From Ruminococcus flavefaciens 007c (lineage in GTDB: Bacteria; Bacillota; Clostridia; Oscillospirales; Ruminococcaceae), in the NCBI RefSeq assembly GCF_000571935.1, contig NZ_ATAX01000003.1:1-64000 (forward strand): DNA of 64,000 nucleotides, given 5' to 3'. Shown here piece by piece: positions 25,139 to 37,048 of this stretch. Position numbers and translations under genes: made by a program. Position 1 is the stretch's first letter. Every line of letters begins with the position of its first letter. The notes beneath the pieces are model-generated. The model was not told the origin of the DNA and did not search any database. It saw nothing but the letters and a program-made list of their open reading frames with translations.

Positions 25139-25603
25139 TCAGTTGTCCCTGAGCTTTATCATTTCGTCGTAGCATAAGAAATCGCCGTTGGGACATTCTG
25201 TCATATTGTATTCAGTACAGCTGTATTCCCTTTTCAGGTATATTTTTTTTGCGGGCAGAGAGGCAGACAGTACCACACGGTCATATTTTTCAAATATGAC
25301 ATTTTCCGCAAAACGTATCAGCTCACCGCCGTAGCCGTGTCCCTGATATTCTGGGAGCACAAAAAGCCTGTTGAGCTCATTCTCCGCCGTCGTAACCGTA
25401 CCCGCAGGCTGACCTTCCTCATTTAAGAGTATGCAGACATTTCCTGCCGTAATATCCTTTATAATATTCTCATCGCTGTGATGAGCAAGGAAGAAGTCCA
25501 CAGCACCCTTGGGATAATAACGTGGATAGACCGCTCTTATGGTATCCCGTACTATTCTTCGTATCGTATCGAGGTCTGCAATTCCTGCCTTTACTATCTT
25601 CAT
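25139..25603 (-). CDS. GNAT-family N-acetyltransferase
   Basis: A 154-residue GNAT protein with the acetyl-CoA loop in LFVLPEYQGHGYGGELI (about residues 82-98) and a typical N-terminal arm (KIVKAGIADLDTIRRIV). The family moves an acetyl group from acetyl-CoA to an amine; the substrate is not predictable here. It starts at ATG 25603 after a GGGCGGAAG site and lies alone between the GH13 operon and the PL11 gene. A pocket motif ASLPAKKIYLKREY is common in small GNATs acting on metabolites. Confidence 0.85.
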   Translation of the reverse strand: MKIVKAGIADLDTIRRIVRDTIRAVYPRYYPKGAVDFFLAHHSDENIIKDITAGNVCILLNEEGQPAGTVTTAENELNRLFVLPEYQGHGYGGELIRFAENVIFEKYDRVVLSASLPAKKIYLKREYSCTEYNMTECPNGDFLCYDEMIKLRDN

Positions 25604-25682
25604 TTTTCTTCCGCCCTTTCCGTTGCCGCACTTTCGGTGATATAAATAATATGATACTTTAAATTTACGGGATTGTCAACAG

Positions 25683-25723
25683 AAAAAAGCACAGCGTCCG
25701 CGAAATATCATCACGGACGCTGT
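25683..25723 (-). terminator. Terminator of the PL11 gene
   Basis: ACAGCGTCCG and CGGACGCTGT pair around a 13-base loop and are followed on the minus strand by GCTTTTTTC. Confidence 0.85.
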
Positions 25724-25744
25724 TGAAAAACGCTTATTCAGTTA

Positions 25745-28700
25745 TCAACCATTAGGATCAAGAGTAGCGATCTTCTTCAGGAGGTACTCCTGTATGCGGA
25801 CAGCGTCATCGCCTGTAAGTCCCTTTGTGGCAGTATCAACATCTGCATTGAGCTGACCCTTCTTTGTGAGAGGCTTTTCGGCAGTTCCGCCTATACCGTA
25901 TTTATTGGGATTTGCCAGAGCCTGCATGATGAGTATAGCATCCGATAGGTCTACAACACCGTCGCAGTTGGCGTCGCCCATCAGGTCTGCTTTTTCCTCA
26001 TCGTTTTTCTTTACGGTTATCTCATAATTGAAATTATTGAAAGTGAGCATTTTTCCCTCAGCATTGAACTGTCCGTTATAAGTAACCTCATAGGTTCCCT
26101 CTTTGACCTGAGGCAGCTGAGAACCATTCCGGCTTTCACCGTTTGCTCCGCTTATTACTGCACTCTGAGGATCGAGACTGATATTCTCTATTACAACGGG
26201 CTCCCCGTAGATCACGCCTGAATTGGCGCTGCTCATGCTCTCCCAGTAGGTAACAGAGCGTGCCTTTACGGAAACTCCTGACATATCGAGGTTTTCTCCC
26301 TCATTATATATGGTCTTTGAAGGATATGAGAGTACCTCTGTGATATTGTAACCGCCGTTGACGGTTATTGTTATCTCAGGCTCAGTGGTAGTGGTCATTG
26401 TTGTGGTGGTCACGGAAGTTGTTGTAGTGGTCGTAACTGTCTCGGGCTTCTTCAGGAATACAGTATAGTTGATGACATTTCCGCTCATGCCGTTAGTTCC
26501 GAGAACTACCTTCTCCCCTGCCTGAACTGTCTTTTTGTAAGCCGCGAAATCAACATCATTGCTTGACTTTGCAGTTAGGTCTGTTCTTGTATAGCTGCTA
26601 AGCCATGACGGTACTAAATTTGCTGCTTCTTCTCTTGTATCGACAAGTACGTATACCTCAGCCTTTTCCGCCGCTATGAATTCCGCAAGGTCGGAATCCG
26701 TATTCTTGGAGTTGCAGGCTGTCATGATATACTCGCAGTTTTCAAGCTCTGCGGGTAGAGCTGTGTATGTGAAGTCTCTGTCGCCGTAGATAGCTCCGCC
26801 CGTCTTGTTGGACTCCATGAGCTTCCATGCTCCTGAGTTAGCGCTGTCCTTAACAAGGAGATTCTTCACCAGCTTGCCGTTCACAGGCTCGGGAGGAGTA
26901 TTGTTCAGCTTGACATTCGGTCTTTCAGGGAGCTGAGCCTCTGTGCCGAGATAGAAGCTTGTATGTGGAGGCTGATTGTATGAGGACTGCTGACAGCCGC
27001 ACTGCATACGGTACTGCATATCGTGCATGAGAGTAGTTATGCGGTACTTTGTCTCGGTATTTGTGCACCATACTCTGAGCTTTGAGTTATCCTCCGTCCT
27101 GAGAACGAGCTCCTCTCGCCAGTCGCCGAAAAGGTCTGCTGTAAGACATGGTACAGCCTTTGTTCCGTTATTTGAAGCACAGCCTGAAGCAGTAAAGATA
27201 GTCTGATACTGGTCTACGCCTTTTGCATCAGTGATATAGATATCGTCAAGAAGCTCACGCTCAAGATCTCCGTCCCAGTAGATAAGGAAGTTTGTGGATG
27301 GCTGTTTGCTGCCTATCTGTTTGCCCGAGACATCATATACATTATATGCAGGCCTTGAGCCCCAGAACTCAGCACCGCTGTTGCCTGCGATGATATTATC
27401 CGCGCAGCAGCGTCCCGTATCCTTATCGCCGTCATAGTGCCAGATGATACTTCCGGTTTTGCCATCAACGAGAGAAATACCATAATTTCCGGATTCGTGA
27501 CAGAGAAAGACCTCTATTCCCTCACGTTTGGGATCAAGATCGCCGACGTGCATAGCGTCGCCGTGTCCCTGTCTTGTTGACCAGAGGAGCTTTCCGTTGT
27601 CGTCGATACAGCAGGCGCCCATGCATACCTCCTGTCTGCCGTCGTTATCGAAGTCCGCAACCATTACGTTGTGATTTCCGCAGCCGTAAGCAGGATCGCT
27701 TGTATTGAATCCTGTATCAAATACCCACTTCTTTGAAAGCTTGCCGTTCACAACGTCCACAGCCGAAAGGGTAAGTCTTGTATAGTAGCCTCTGCCGTAG
27801 ATAACAGAGGGGTGAACTCCGTCAAGATAAGCTATGGCACAGTTATAGCGCTCGCATCGGTTTCCGTAATTGTCGCCCCATGTTGACTTGGCAGTATTGC
27901 TGGTAGCGTCGCCTCTCGTGACAGGGAAATCAATAGTGTCCAGAGCCTTTCCTGTAGCTCCCTCAAAGAGCGTCATGTACTCAGGTCCCTGAAGAACGAG
28001 TCCCGAACTGTCAACATAGTTTGCACTGGCATTGCCTATTGCCTTGCCTGTGCCGTCAACAGTTCCGTCGCAGGTCTTTGTTACAAGCTCCGCCTTGCCG
28101 TCGCAGTCAAAGTCTGCAACAGCAAGCTGTGTATAGTGCTGACCTGCGCGGATATTCCTGCCCAGATCGATACGCCAAAGCTGCTGGCCTGTAAGGGTAT
28201 AGCAGTCGATGTATACATTACTGGTTTTTCCAGTCTTGGAGTTATCCTGTGAATCGCTCGGATCCCACTTTACGATTATCTCGTACTGTCCGTCGCCGTT
28301 AACGTCACCTGCGCAGCAGTCATTGGGCGAGTATATGCTTCCCGGACTTTTCAGCGGTATATCAAAGTAGTTCGTACCAGATGTAAAGCGGCAGTCCTCG
28401 GAGCTTACCACGCTGCCGTTCACGAGAGTATCAACGCGGTACTTTGAGCCTGAATTGCCCTGCGCGTCCCAGTAGTTTGTAGCTTCACCCGCTTTACTGG
28501 TGTAGATGAGCTGATCATCACGGAAAAGCTGAAACTCCGCATTGTCATCGTCATTGGCGTTGAAGCGCCAGCTTATGAACATACCGTTGCCCGACTTGAT
28601 AGCGTAGATGCCGCGGTCAAGGTACTCCATGACAGCAGAGCCGTTGCCGCCGACTCCGTAAGCCGCGTCAGCTGTAAGACCTGCGCCGATGTTGGAGGTA

Positions 28701-28756
28701 ACTGCAATTGCAAGAGCAGCAGCTGCCGCCGTCAGTTTTTTTAGTTTTAGGTTCAT
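25745..28756 (-). CDS. PL11 rhamnogalacturonan lyase with dockerin
   Basis: A 1003-residue secreted enzyme of the cellulosome. After a signal peptide (MNLKLKKLTAAAAALAIAV), residues 32-620 form a PL11 beta-propeller marked by repeated calcium-loop blades (DVNGDGQYEIIVKWD, ADFDCDGKAELVTK, ADFDNDGRQEVCMG). A beta-rich module, a Thr linker and an Ig-like domain (SYPSKTIYNEGENLDMSG) follow. The C-terminal dockerin has [17 protein letters not shown] and a second calcium repeat ending KIATLDPNG. PL11 cleaves the rhamnogalacturonan I backbone of pectin. I start at ATG 28756, which follows GGGGGA; the longest frame adds 22 residues before the signal peptide. Confidence 0.95.
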   Translation of the reverse strand: MNLKLKKLTAAAAALAIAVTSNIGAGLTADAAYGVGGNGSAVMEYLDRGIYAIKSGNGMFISWRFNANDDDNAEFQLFRDDQLIYTSKAGEATNYWDAQGNSGSKYRVDTLVNGSVVSSEDCRFTSGTNYFDIPLKSPGSIYSPNDCCAGDVNGDGQYEIIVKWDPSDSQDNSKTGKTSNVYIDCYTLTGQQLWRIDLGRNIRAGQHYTQLAVADFDCDGKAELVTKTCDGTVDGTGKAIGNASANYVDSSGLVLQGPEYMTLFEGATGKALDTIDFPVTRGDATSNTAKSTWGDNYGNRCERYNCAIAYLDGVHPSVIYGRGYYTRLTLSAVDVVNGKLSKKWVFDTGFNTSDPAYGCGNHNVMVADFDNDGRQEVCMGACCIDDNGKLLWSTRQGHGDAMHVGDLDPKREGIEVFLCHESGNYGISLVDGKTGSIIWHYDGDKDTGRCCADNIIAGNSGAEFWGSRPAYNVYDVSGKQIGSKQPSTNFLIYWDGDLERELLDDIYITDAKGVDQYQTIFTASGCASNNGTKAVPCLTADLFGDWREELVLRTEDNSKLRVWCTNTETKYRITTLMHDMQYRMQCGCQQSSYNQPPHTSFYLGTEAQLPERPNVKLNNTPPEPVNGKLVKNLLVKDSANSGAWKLMESNKTGGAIYGDRDFTYTALPAELENCEYIMTACNSKNTDSDLAEFIAAEKAEVYVLVDTREEAANLVPSWLSSYTRTDLTAKSSNDVDFAAYKKTVQAGEKVVLGTNGMSGNVINYTVFLKKPETVTTTTTTSVTTTTMTTTTEPEITITVNGGYNITEVLSYPSKTIYNEGENLDMSGVSVKARSVTYWESMSSANSGVIYGEPVVIENISLDPQSAVISGANGESRNGSQLPQVKEGTYEVTYNGQFNAEGKMLTFNNFNYEITVKKNDEEKADLMGDANCDGVVDLSDAILIMQALANPNKYGIGGTAEKPLTKKGQLNADVDTATKGLTGDDAVRIQEYLLKKIATLDPNG

Positions 28757-28882
28757 TGTAATTCCCCCTGTATATTTTTCACGATTTCGGGACATAAGTC
28801 CCCTATCCATTTTATTATACACGCTTATTCATAATTCTGCAATGATTTATTGTATCTTTTTACCACTTTTTTGTCTACATTT

Positions 28883-28911
28883 ATTATATCTATGCAAAAT
28901 AATACAGTAAA
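28883..28911 (-). promoter_or_regulatory. Promoter of the PL11 gene
   Basis: On the minus strand TTTACT (28906-28911) and TATAAT (28883-28888), 17 bases apart. Confidence 0.65.
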
Positions 28912-28923
28912 TTTTTATATTTC

Positions 28924-28940
28924 ATGACACAATGTGTCAT
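28924..28940. promoter_or_regulatory. Perfect palindrome upstream of the PL11 promoter
   Basis: ATGACACA-A-TGTGTCAT is a perfect inverted repeat with 8-base arms, 12 bases upstream of the -35 box. The place suits an activator site. Confidence 0.5.
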
Positions 28941-28959
28941 ATCTTAAACCGTTAGCTTG

Positions 28960-29086
28960 TAGGAGCGCCCGGAAGTTAATAGTGTAGTGACGACGTCCCG
29001 TCGCCCGTTAATAACCGTAAAACCATAATGACAGATTATAGGGGCGCCCGCGTTTTACGATGATATTGGCACAGGCAGCGCCCCTA
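28960..29086. repeat. Small GC-rich inverted/direct repeat element
   Basis: TAGGAGCGCCCG (28960) and TAGGGGCGCCCG (29039) are near-identical direct repeats, and GCGCCCCTA (29078-29086) inverts the second. The flanking ACACATTACGAATCACGCATTAA-type sequence is like the ends of short non-coding repeats. The 28757-29145 gap holds no gene apart from the PL11 promoter and this element. Confidence 0.45.
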
Positions 29087-29114
29087 CAATTACACATTAC
29101 GAATCACGCATTAA

Positions 29115-29139
29115 AAAGGGCGGATAGATTCCGCCCTTC
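29115..29139 (-). terminator. Terminator of the MerR-family gene
   Basis: AAGGGCGGAA and TCCGCCCTT pair around a short loop and are followed on the minus strand by TTTAATG. Confidence 0.8.
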
Positions 29140-29145
29140 TGAAAC

Positions 29146-29868
29146 TTATTTTCCGCAATATACCGCAATAGCCGCCGATGCAAATTCTGCTGTGCCCTTG
29201 CCGCCCGCTTTGTCGATATTCTCCTTAAACTCGCCGTCTGCGGCGTACATCTTGCCCAGACCGCTGAGTATCTCATCGGTGCAGGTGTAAAAATGCTCGG
29301 TTATAAAGTCCTGAAGCTTCTTCACCATAGTCTGAGCTTCGGGGCTCTCGGGACTGCCGTTTTTCAGCTCGCCGAACTCCGCAAAGAGCTGCATGAAGTC
29401 CTCCATGACCTGCTTGTTTTCACTGTCGGAGCGCTTCTTACTCTCAAACTCCTTATAAGCCTGAGTATCACCCCATTTTTCCCTGGCGCGCTTTGTGTAT
29501 TCGTCGATCTTTGATGTGTCAAATGCAGAAAAATCCACTGCTCTCACTCCTAATACCTTTATTCCGCGGGCAAAGCCGATGAGCTCCTCAAGGCGCTGTT
29601 TTTTTAGTTCCAGCAGCTCTATCTGCTGTTCCAGCGCTGCTTTGCGGTCATAGCTCCTGCTTTCCATAATACGGATTATCTCCTTCAAAGGGAATTCAAG
29701 TTCACGGAAAAGCATGATCTGCTGAAGCTTCTCCAGAGCTGCATCGTCATACAGCCTGTATCCGCCCTCCGTATGATCAGCAGGACTGAGAAGCCCTATA
29801 TGATCGTAGTACCTGAGAGTGCGTATACTCACTCCCGTAAGGTCGCTGACCTGTTTTACCGTCATCAT
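29146..29868 (-). CDS. MerR/TipA-type regulator with TipAS domain
   Basis: A 240-residue activator. Residues 2-70 are a MerR DNA-binding domain (MTVKQVSDLTGVSIRTLRYYD and GYRLYDDAALEKLQQI, each read in part). A coiled coil (AALEQQIELLELKKQRLEEL) leads to a C-terminal TipAS-type ligand domain (EYTKRAREKWGDTQAYKEFE). The family binds peptides or antibiotics and activates multidrug resistance. I start at ATG 29868 because GGAGGTAATACA precedes it. Its own promoter has the 19-base spacer that MerR proteins distort, so it is likely autoregulated. The adjacent GyrI-domain proteins fit a small-molecule response. Confidence 0.92.
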   Translation of the reverse strand: MMTVKQVSDLTGVSIRTLRYYDHIGLLSPADHTEGGYRLYDDAALEKLQQIMLFRELEFPLKEIIRIMESRSYDRKAALEQQIELLELKKQRLEELIGFARGIKVLGVRAVDFSAFDTSKIDEYTKRAREKWGDTQAYKEFESKKRSDSENKQVMEDFMQLFAEFGELKNGSPESPEAQTMVKKLQDFITEHFYTCTDEILSGLGKMYAADGEFKENIDKAGGKGTAEFASAAIAVYCGK

Positions 29869-29894
29869 TGTATTACCTCCTCCCGCGTAAGTAC

Positions 29895-29925
29895 AGTATA
29901 GACCATGACGTAACGTCAGAGTCAA
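29895..29925 (-). promoter_or_regulatory. MerR-type promoter with 19-base spacer and dyad
   Basis: On the minus strand TTGACT (29920-29925) and TATACT (29895-29900) are 19 bases apart. The spacer holds the dyad TGACG-TTA-CGTCA, centred between the boxes. This is the classic architecture of MerR-activated promoters. Confidence 0.85.
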
Positions 29926-29981
29926 GAGCTTTTTTTATCTTTGTATATATGCACAAATATCATCATCGGATTTTGTGCGCC

Positions 29982-30845
29982 TTACTCAATGGGTATCCAT
30001 ATCTGGCTCTTATAATCAGGAGCTGTCATATCTCCGTCAGAATACACTTCAATATCCATTTCGTATGTGGGCTTATAGTGTGTCGTAGGGAAGAACTCCG
30101 AGCATATCTCATGCCAGAGCTGCTGTATCGCATCGGGCATAGCTCCTGTACACTCAGCCACCACCCATTTCCTTGCAGGTATCCTGTTTACGCGATAACC
30201 CTCGGGAGCTACCGTATCTGGCGCACACTGAACAGCTATGCCGTACTCGAATTTCTCGCAGTCCGTATGGCCGTTGCCGTAGCACGTACCCAGCATACAG
30301 CTGCGGTCCGACGCATATCCCTGAAGGGTATCGATCACGCCTTCCCTGTGTGCTCTGCCCCAGAACTCAGGGATAGTGTTAAGATTCTGACCTCCGGCCA
30401 CTGTGTGACGCTCCACCTTTTCAAGAACTGTGAATTCCTCTTTTTCAACGATCCTGTAATTCATACTATTTCCGCCTTTCAGTATAATCTGCACCCTGAG
30501 GCGTGAAAAAGACCTTAACTCAGCTGGCTTCTGCCTTGCTTCCGAGGGAGTTACTCCGTGAAAAGATGCAAATGCTCTCGTAAAGCTGTCAGGCGAGCTG
30601 TAACCGTACTTCAAGGCTATATCTATGACCTTTTCGTCTGTTGAGACAATATCGCTTCCCGCCAGCGTAAGACGTCTGCTTCGGATATACTCTCCCAGCG
30701 TCATACCGCAAAGAGCCCCGAAGATACGCTGGAAATAGAAAGCCGAACAGGCTGACCGCGCCGCGATCTCAGAGTAGTCCAGCTCCTCCGTGATATTGTC
30801 CTCGATGTAGTCGATAGCACTCTGTATGCCCTCAGTCCAGTTCAT
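29982..30845 (-). CDS. AraC-family regulator with GyrI-like sensing domain
   Basis: A 287-residue protein with an AraC DNA-binding domain at the N-terminus (about 5-105: AIDYIEDNITEELDYSEIAA in part, CSAFYFQRIFGALCGMTLGE) and a GyrI-like ligand domain (about 130-285: RIVEKEEFTVLEKVERHTVAGG to YKSQIWIPIE). Rob- and BmrR-like proteins of this type sense drugs or other small molecules. The ATG at 30845 is chosen because GAGGAGGA sits six bases upstream; the ATG two codons earlier abuts that site. It lies beside a second GyrI protein and the TipA-type regulator. Confidence 0.88.
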   Translation of the reverse strand: MNWTEGIQSAIDYIEDNITEELDYSEIAARSACSAFYFQRIFGALCGMTLGEYIRSRRLTLAGSDIVSTDEKVIDIALKYGYSSPDSFTRAFASFHGVTPSEARQKPAELRSFSRLRVQIILKGGNSMNYRIVEKEEFTVLEKVERHTVAGGQNLNTIPEFWGRAHREGVIDTLQGYASDRSCMLGTCYGNGHTDCEKFEYGIAVQCAPDTVAPEGYRVNRIPARKWVVAECTGAMPDAIQQLWHEICSEFFPTTHYKPTYEMDIEVYSDGDMTAPDYKSQIWIPIE

Positions 30846-30970
30846 AGTCATTCCTCCTCATTGGTGTGACTTTATTCTATCATAAAGACGGATAATCTGT
30901 CCCGACAATTTGTGCCCTCTTGTATCAGAGCATTATGCCACCCACCGGATATTCCTTCATATATGTCTTT

Positions 30971-31606
30971 TCAGTCCATTTTCTTTACAGGATGCCTTAT
31001 AACTGTTTTAAGCTTTTCGGGAGCTGTTTTTCTCGGATCGGAAAGATATATCTCATGGTGAGGACGCTTCAGCGTTATGTCTGTCACATAGCCCGAACTT
31101 TCCGCAAAGCTGTCCATAAGAGCAACTGTTGCAGGCTCGTCATCATATGGACCTATGTGCATACACTGAACGCATATCCCCTCCTCATAGGTCATGAATA
31201 CTGCCTCAGAACAGTTCAGCTTCTTCTTTTTCTCCGCCTGCTCCGCAGCCCATTCGAAATCAGCCTTTGTAACAAAATCAGGCAGTCTTATCATAGATGT
31301 CCAGATAAGATCGCTCTTGCGTCTGTAATCAATTCCCGAAGTGCCTTCCTGCCGCCAGAGACCTTCAAGAGGCGGTACAGCATAGTCAAAATAGCCGTCG
31401 ATACGGTAGTCTGTCATCTTGCTCATCTTTATGGTATATGCAACGCCGTACAGGATCTCAAGTGCCCTTTTATACTGCCCGTCCCCGTCATTGGGATCAC
31501 CCTTTCCGCTGACTGCAATAAAGTTCATAGCGGGTATTGTTACGATCACGGGCTTGTTCCCGGGCAGATAAAATTCCTTATACTCCTTTTTGAAATCAAA
31601 AGCCAT
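30971..31606 (-). CDS. Stand-alone GyrI-like small-molecule-binding protein
   Basis: A 211-residue protein of the GyrI-like kind, starting MAFDFKKEYKEFYLPGNKPV with ATG 31606 after GGAGGGG. The pattern MNFIAVSGKGDPND and VQCMHIGPYDDEPAT are characteristic, and the C-terminus HHEIYLSDPRKTAPEKLKT is typical of this subfamily. No DNA-binding domain is present. Relatives bind or hydrolyse small molecules. Its place next to an AraC-GyrI and a TipA regulator suggests a shared ligand class. Exact function unknown. Confidence 0.85.
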   Translation of the reverse strand: MAFDFKKEYKEFYLPGNKPVIVTIPAMNFIAVSGKGDPNDGDGQYKRALEILYGVAYTIKMSKMTDYRIDGYFDYAVPPLEGLWRQEGTSGIDYRRKSDLIWTSMIRLPDFVTKADFEWAAEQAEKKKKLNCSEAVFMTYEEGICVQCMHIGPYDDEPATVALMDSFAESSGYVTDITLKRPHHEIYLSDPRKTAPEKLKTVIRHPVKKMD

Positions 31607-31691
31607 GTTTTCCCCTCCGTTAACGATGATATATGCTAAGTATAACACAGCCGCATTTCTGTGTCAAACAAATGAAAAGTCAGACAAATGA

Positions 31692-31720
31692 TTGACCTTT
31701 CAGCAAATAAATGCTATAAT
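31692..31720 (+). promoter_or_regulatory. Promoter of the small alarmone synthetase gene
   Basis: TTGACC (31692-31697) and TATAAT (31715-31720), 17 bases apart. Confidence 0.8.
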
Positions 31721-31750
31721 AAAACCATTAAATAACGAAGGGGATATGCC

Positions 31751-32446
31751 ATGAACTCCAATAATGATGTTATAAGAAAGCTGCATGAGCTGACGGAAGC
31801 CGATATGTCAGAGGCAGAATTTCTCCAGTCAGTGGAAAACAATATGATACCGATGCAGCAGTTCTTCACATATTACAGATGCGCAATTATGGAGATAGAG
31901 ACCAAATTCCGCGTACTAAACGAGCAGTTCTCACTTAATGGCGAGAGCAACCCCATAGAGTTCATACAATCAAGGATAAAGAGCTACGGCAGCATCTTCC
32001 GAAAGATAATGACGAATCACATCCCCAGGAATGTTGAAGCCATAGAGCGCGATATAAACGACATTGCAGGCATACGTGTGGTATGCTCCTTCGTACAGGA
32101 TATCTACCGTCTTGCCGACTGCTTCCTGAGACAGGACGATATAACTCTCATTGAGAAAAAGGACTACATAAACAATCCCAAGCCCAACGGCTACAGGAGC
32201 CTCCACCTCATAGTTGCAGTCCCCATATTTCTTGAGAACGAAAAGCGCCTCGTGAAAGCCGAGGTACAGCTCCGCACTATAGCCATGGACTTCTGGGCAA
32301 GCCTTGAACATAAACTGCGCTACAAGAAGGATCTCCCGCCCTACCAGCTGAACCTCCTTGCAGACGATCTGAAAAAATGCGCCGACCAGAGTGCAGAATG
32401 GGACAGACGTATGCAGGACATAAAGAATATACTTGAAAGCAACTGA
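31751..32446 (+). CDS. Small alarmone synthetase (RelQ-like GTP pyrophosphokinase)
   Basis: A 231-residue single-domain RelA/SpoT synthetase. It keeps the GTP/ATP-binding patterns RIKSYGSIFRKI, DINDIAGIRVVCSF, the NPKPNGYRSLHLIV loop and EVQLRTIAMDFWASLEHKLRYK. It lacks an HD hydrolase and the TGS/ACT regulatory region, so it is the small RelQ/YjbM class that makes (p)ppGpp. It acts in the cytoplasm and would link nutrient stress to growth. It stands alone with a strong promoter and terminator. Length and motifs are normal. Confidence 0.93.
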   Translation: MNSNNDVIRKLHELTEADMSEAEFLQSVENNMIPMQQFFTYYRCAIMEIETKFRVLNEQFSLNGESNPIEFIQSRIKSYGSIFRKIMTNHIPRNVEAIERDINDIAGIRVVCSFVQDIYRLADCFLRQDDITLIEKKDYINNPKPNGYRSLHLIVAVPIFLENEKRLVKAEVQLRTIAMDFWASLEHKLRYKKDLPPYQLNLLADDLKKCADQSAEWDRRMQDIKNILESN

Positions 32447-32451
32447 GATTG

Positions 32452-32484
32452 CCCCCGTTTTACAGCAAAACGGGGGCTTTTTTG
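32452..32484 (+). terminator. Terminator of the alarmone synthetase gene
   Basis: GCCCCCGTTTT and AAAACGGGGGC pair around ACAGC and are followed by TTTTTT. Confidence 0.9.
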
Positions 32485-32546
32485 GTAAAATCAAGCTAAA
32501 AAAAGTATAATTCCGTAATTTTTTCACCATATCTTTATTATATAGG

Positions 32547-32575
32547 TTGCAATCCACCGATTTCTATGTTATATT
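32547..32575 (+). promoter_or_regulatory. Promoter of the GH2 gene
   Basis: TTGCAA (32547-32552) and TATATT (32570-32575), 17 bases apart, leaving an 80-base leader. Confidence 0.6.
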
Positions 32576-32632
32576 ATACATAATAAGATTGAATTTCCGC
32601 AAAATCTTATAAGCACAGCACAATAAATATAG

Positions 32633-36952
<4,320 letters not shown>

Positions 36953-36988
36953 TGTAAGTTTTAACGTTTAAAACAGCATAAGGACAAA

Positions 36989-37024
36989 AGCCCGGAAGCA
37001 TTTGAATATGCTTCCGGGCTTTTT
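36989..37024. terminator. Terminator between the GH2 and GH97 genes
   Basis: AGCCCGGAAGCA and TGCTTCCGGGCT pair around TTTGAATA, with TTTT on the right. The converging GH97 gene may also end here. Confidence 0.85.
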
Positions 37025-37048
37025 CTGCACACTATCATTTACGGTATT

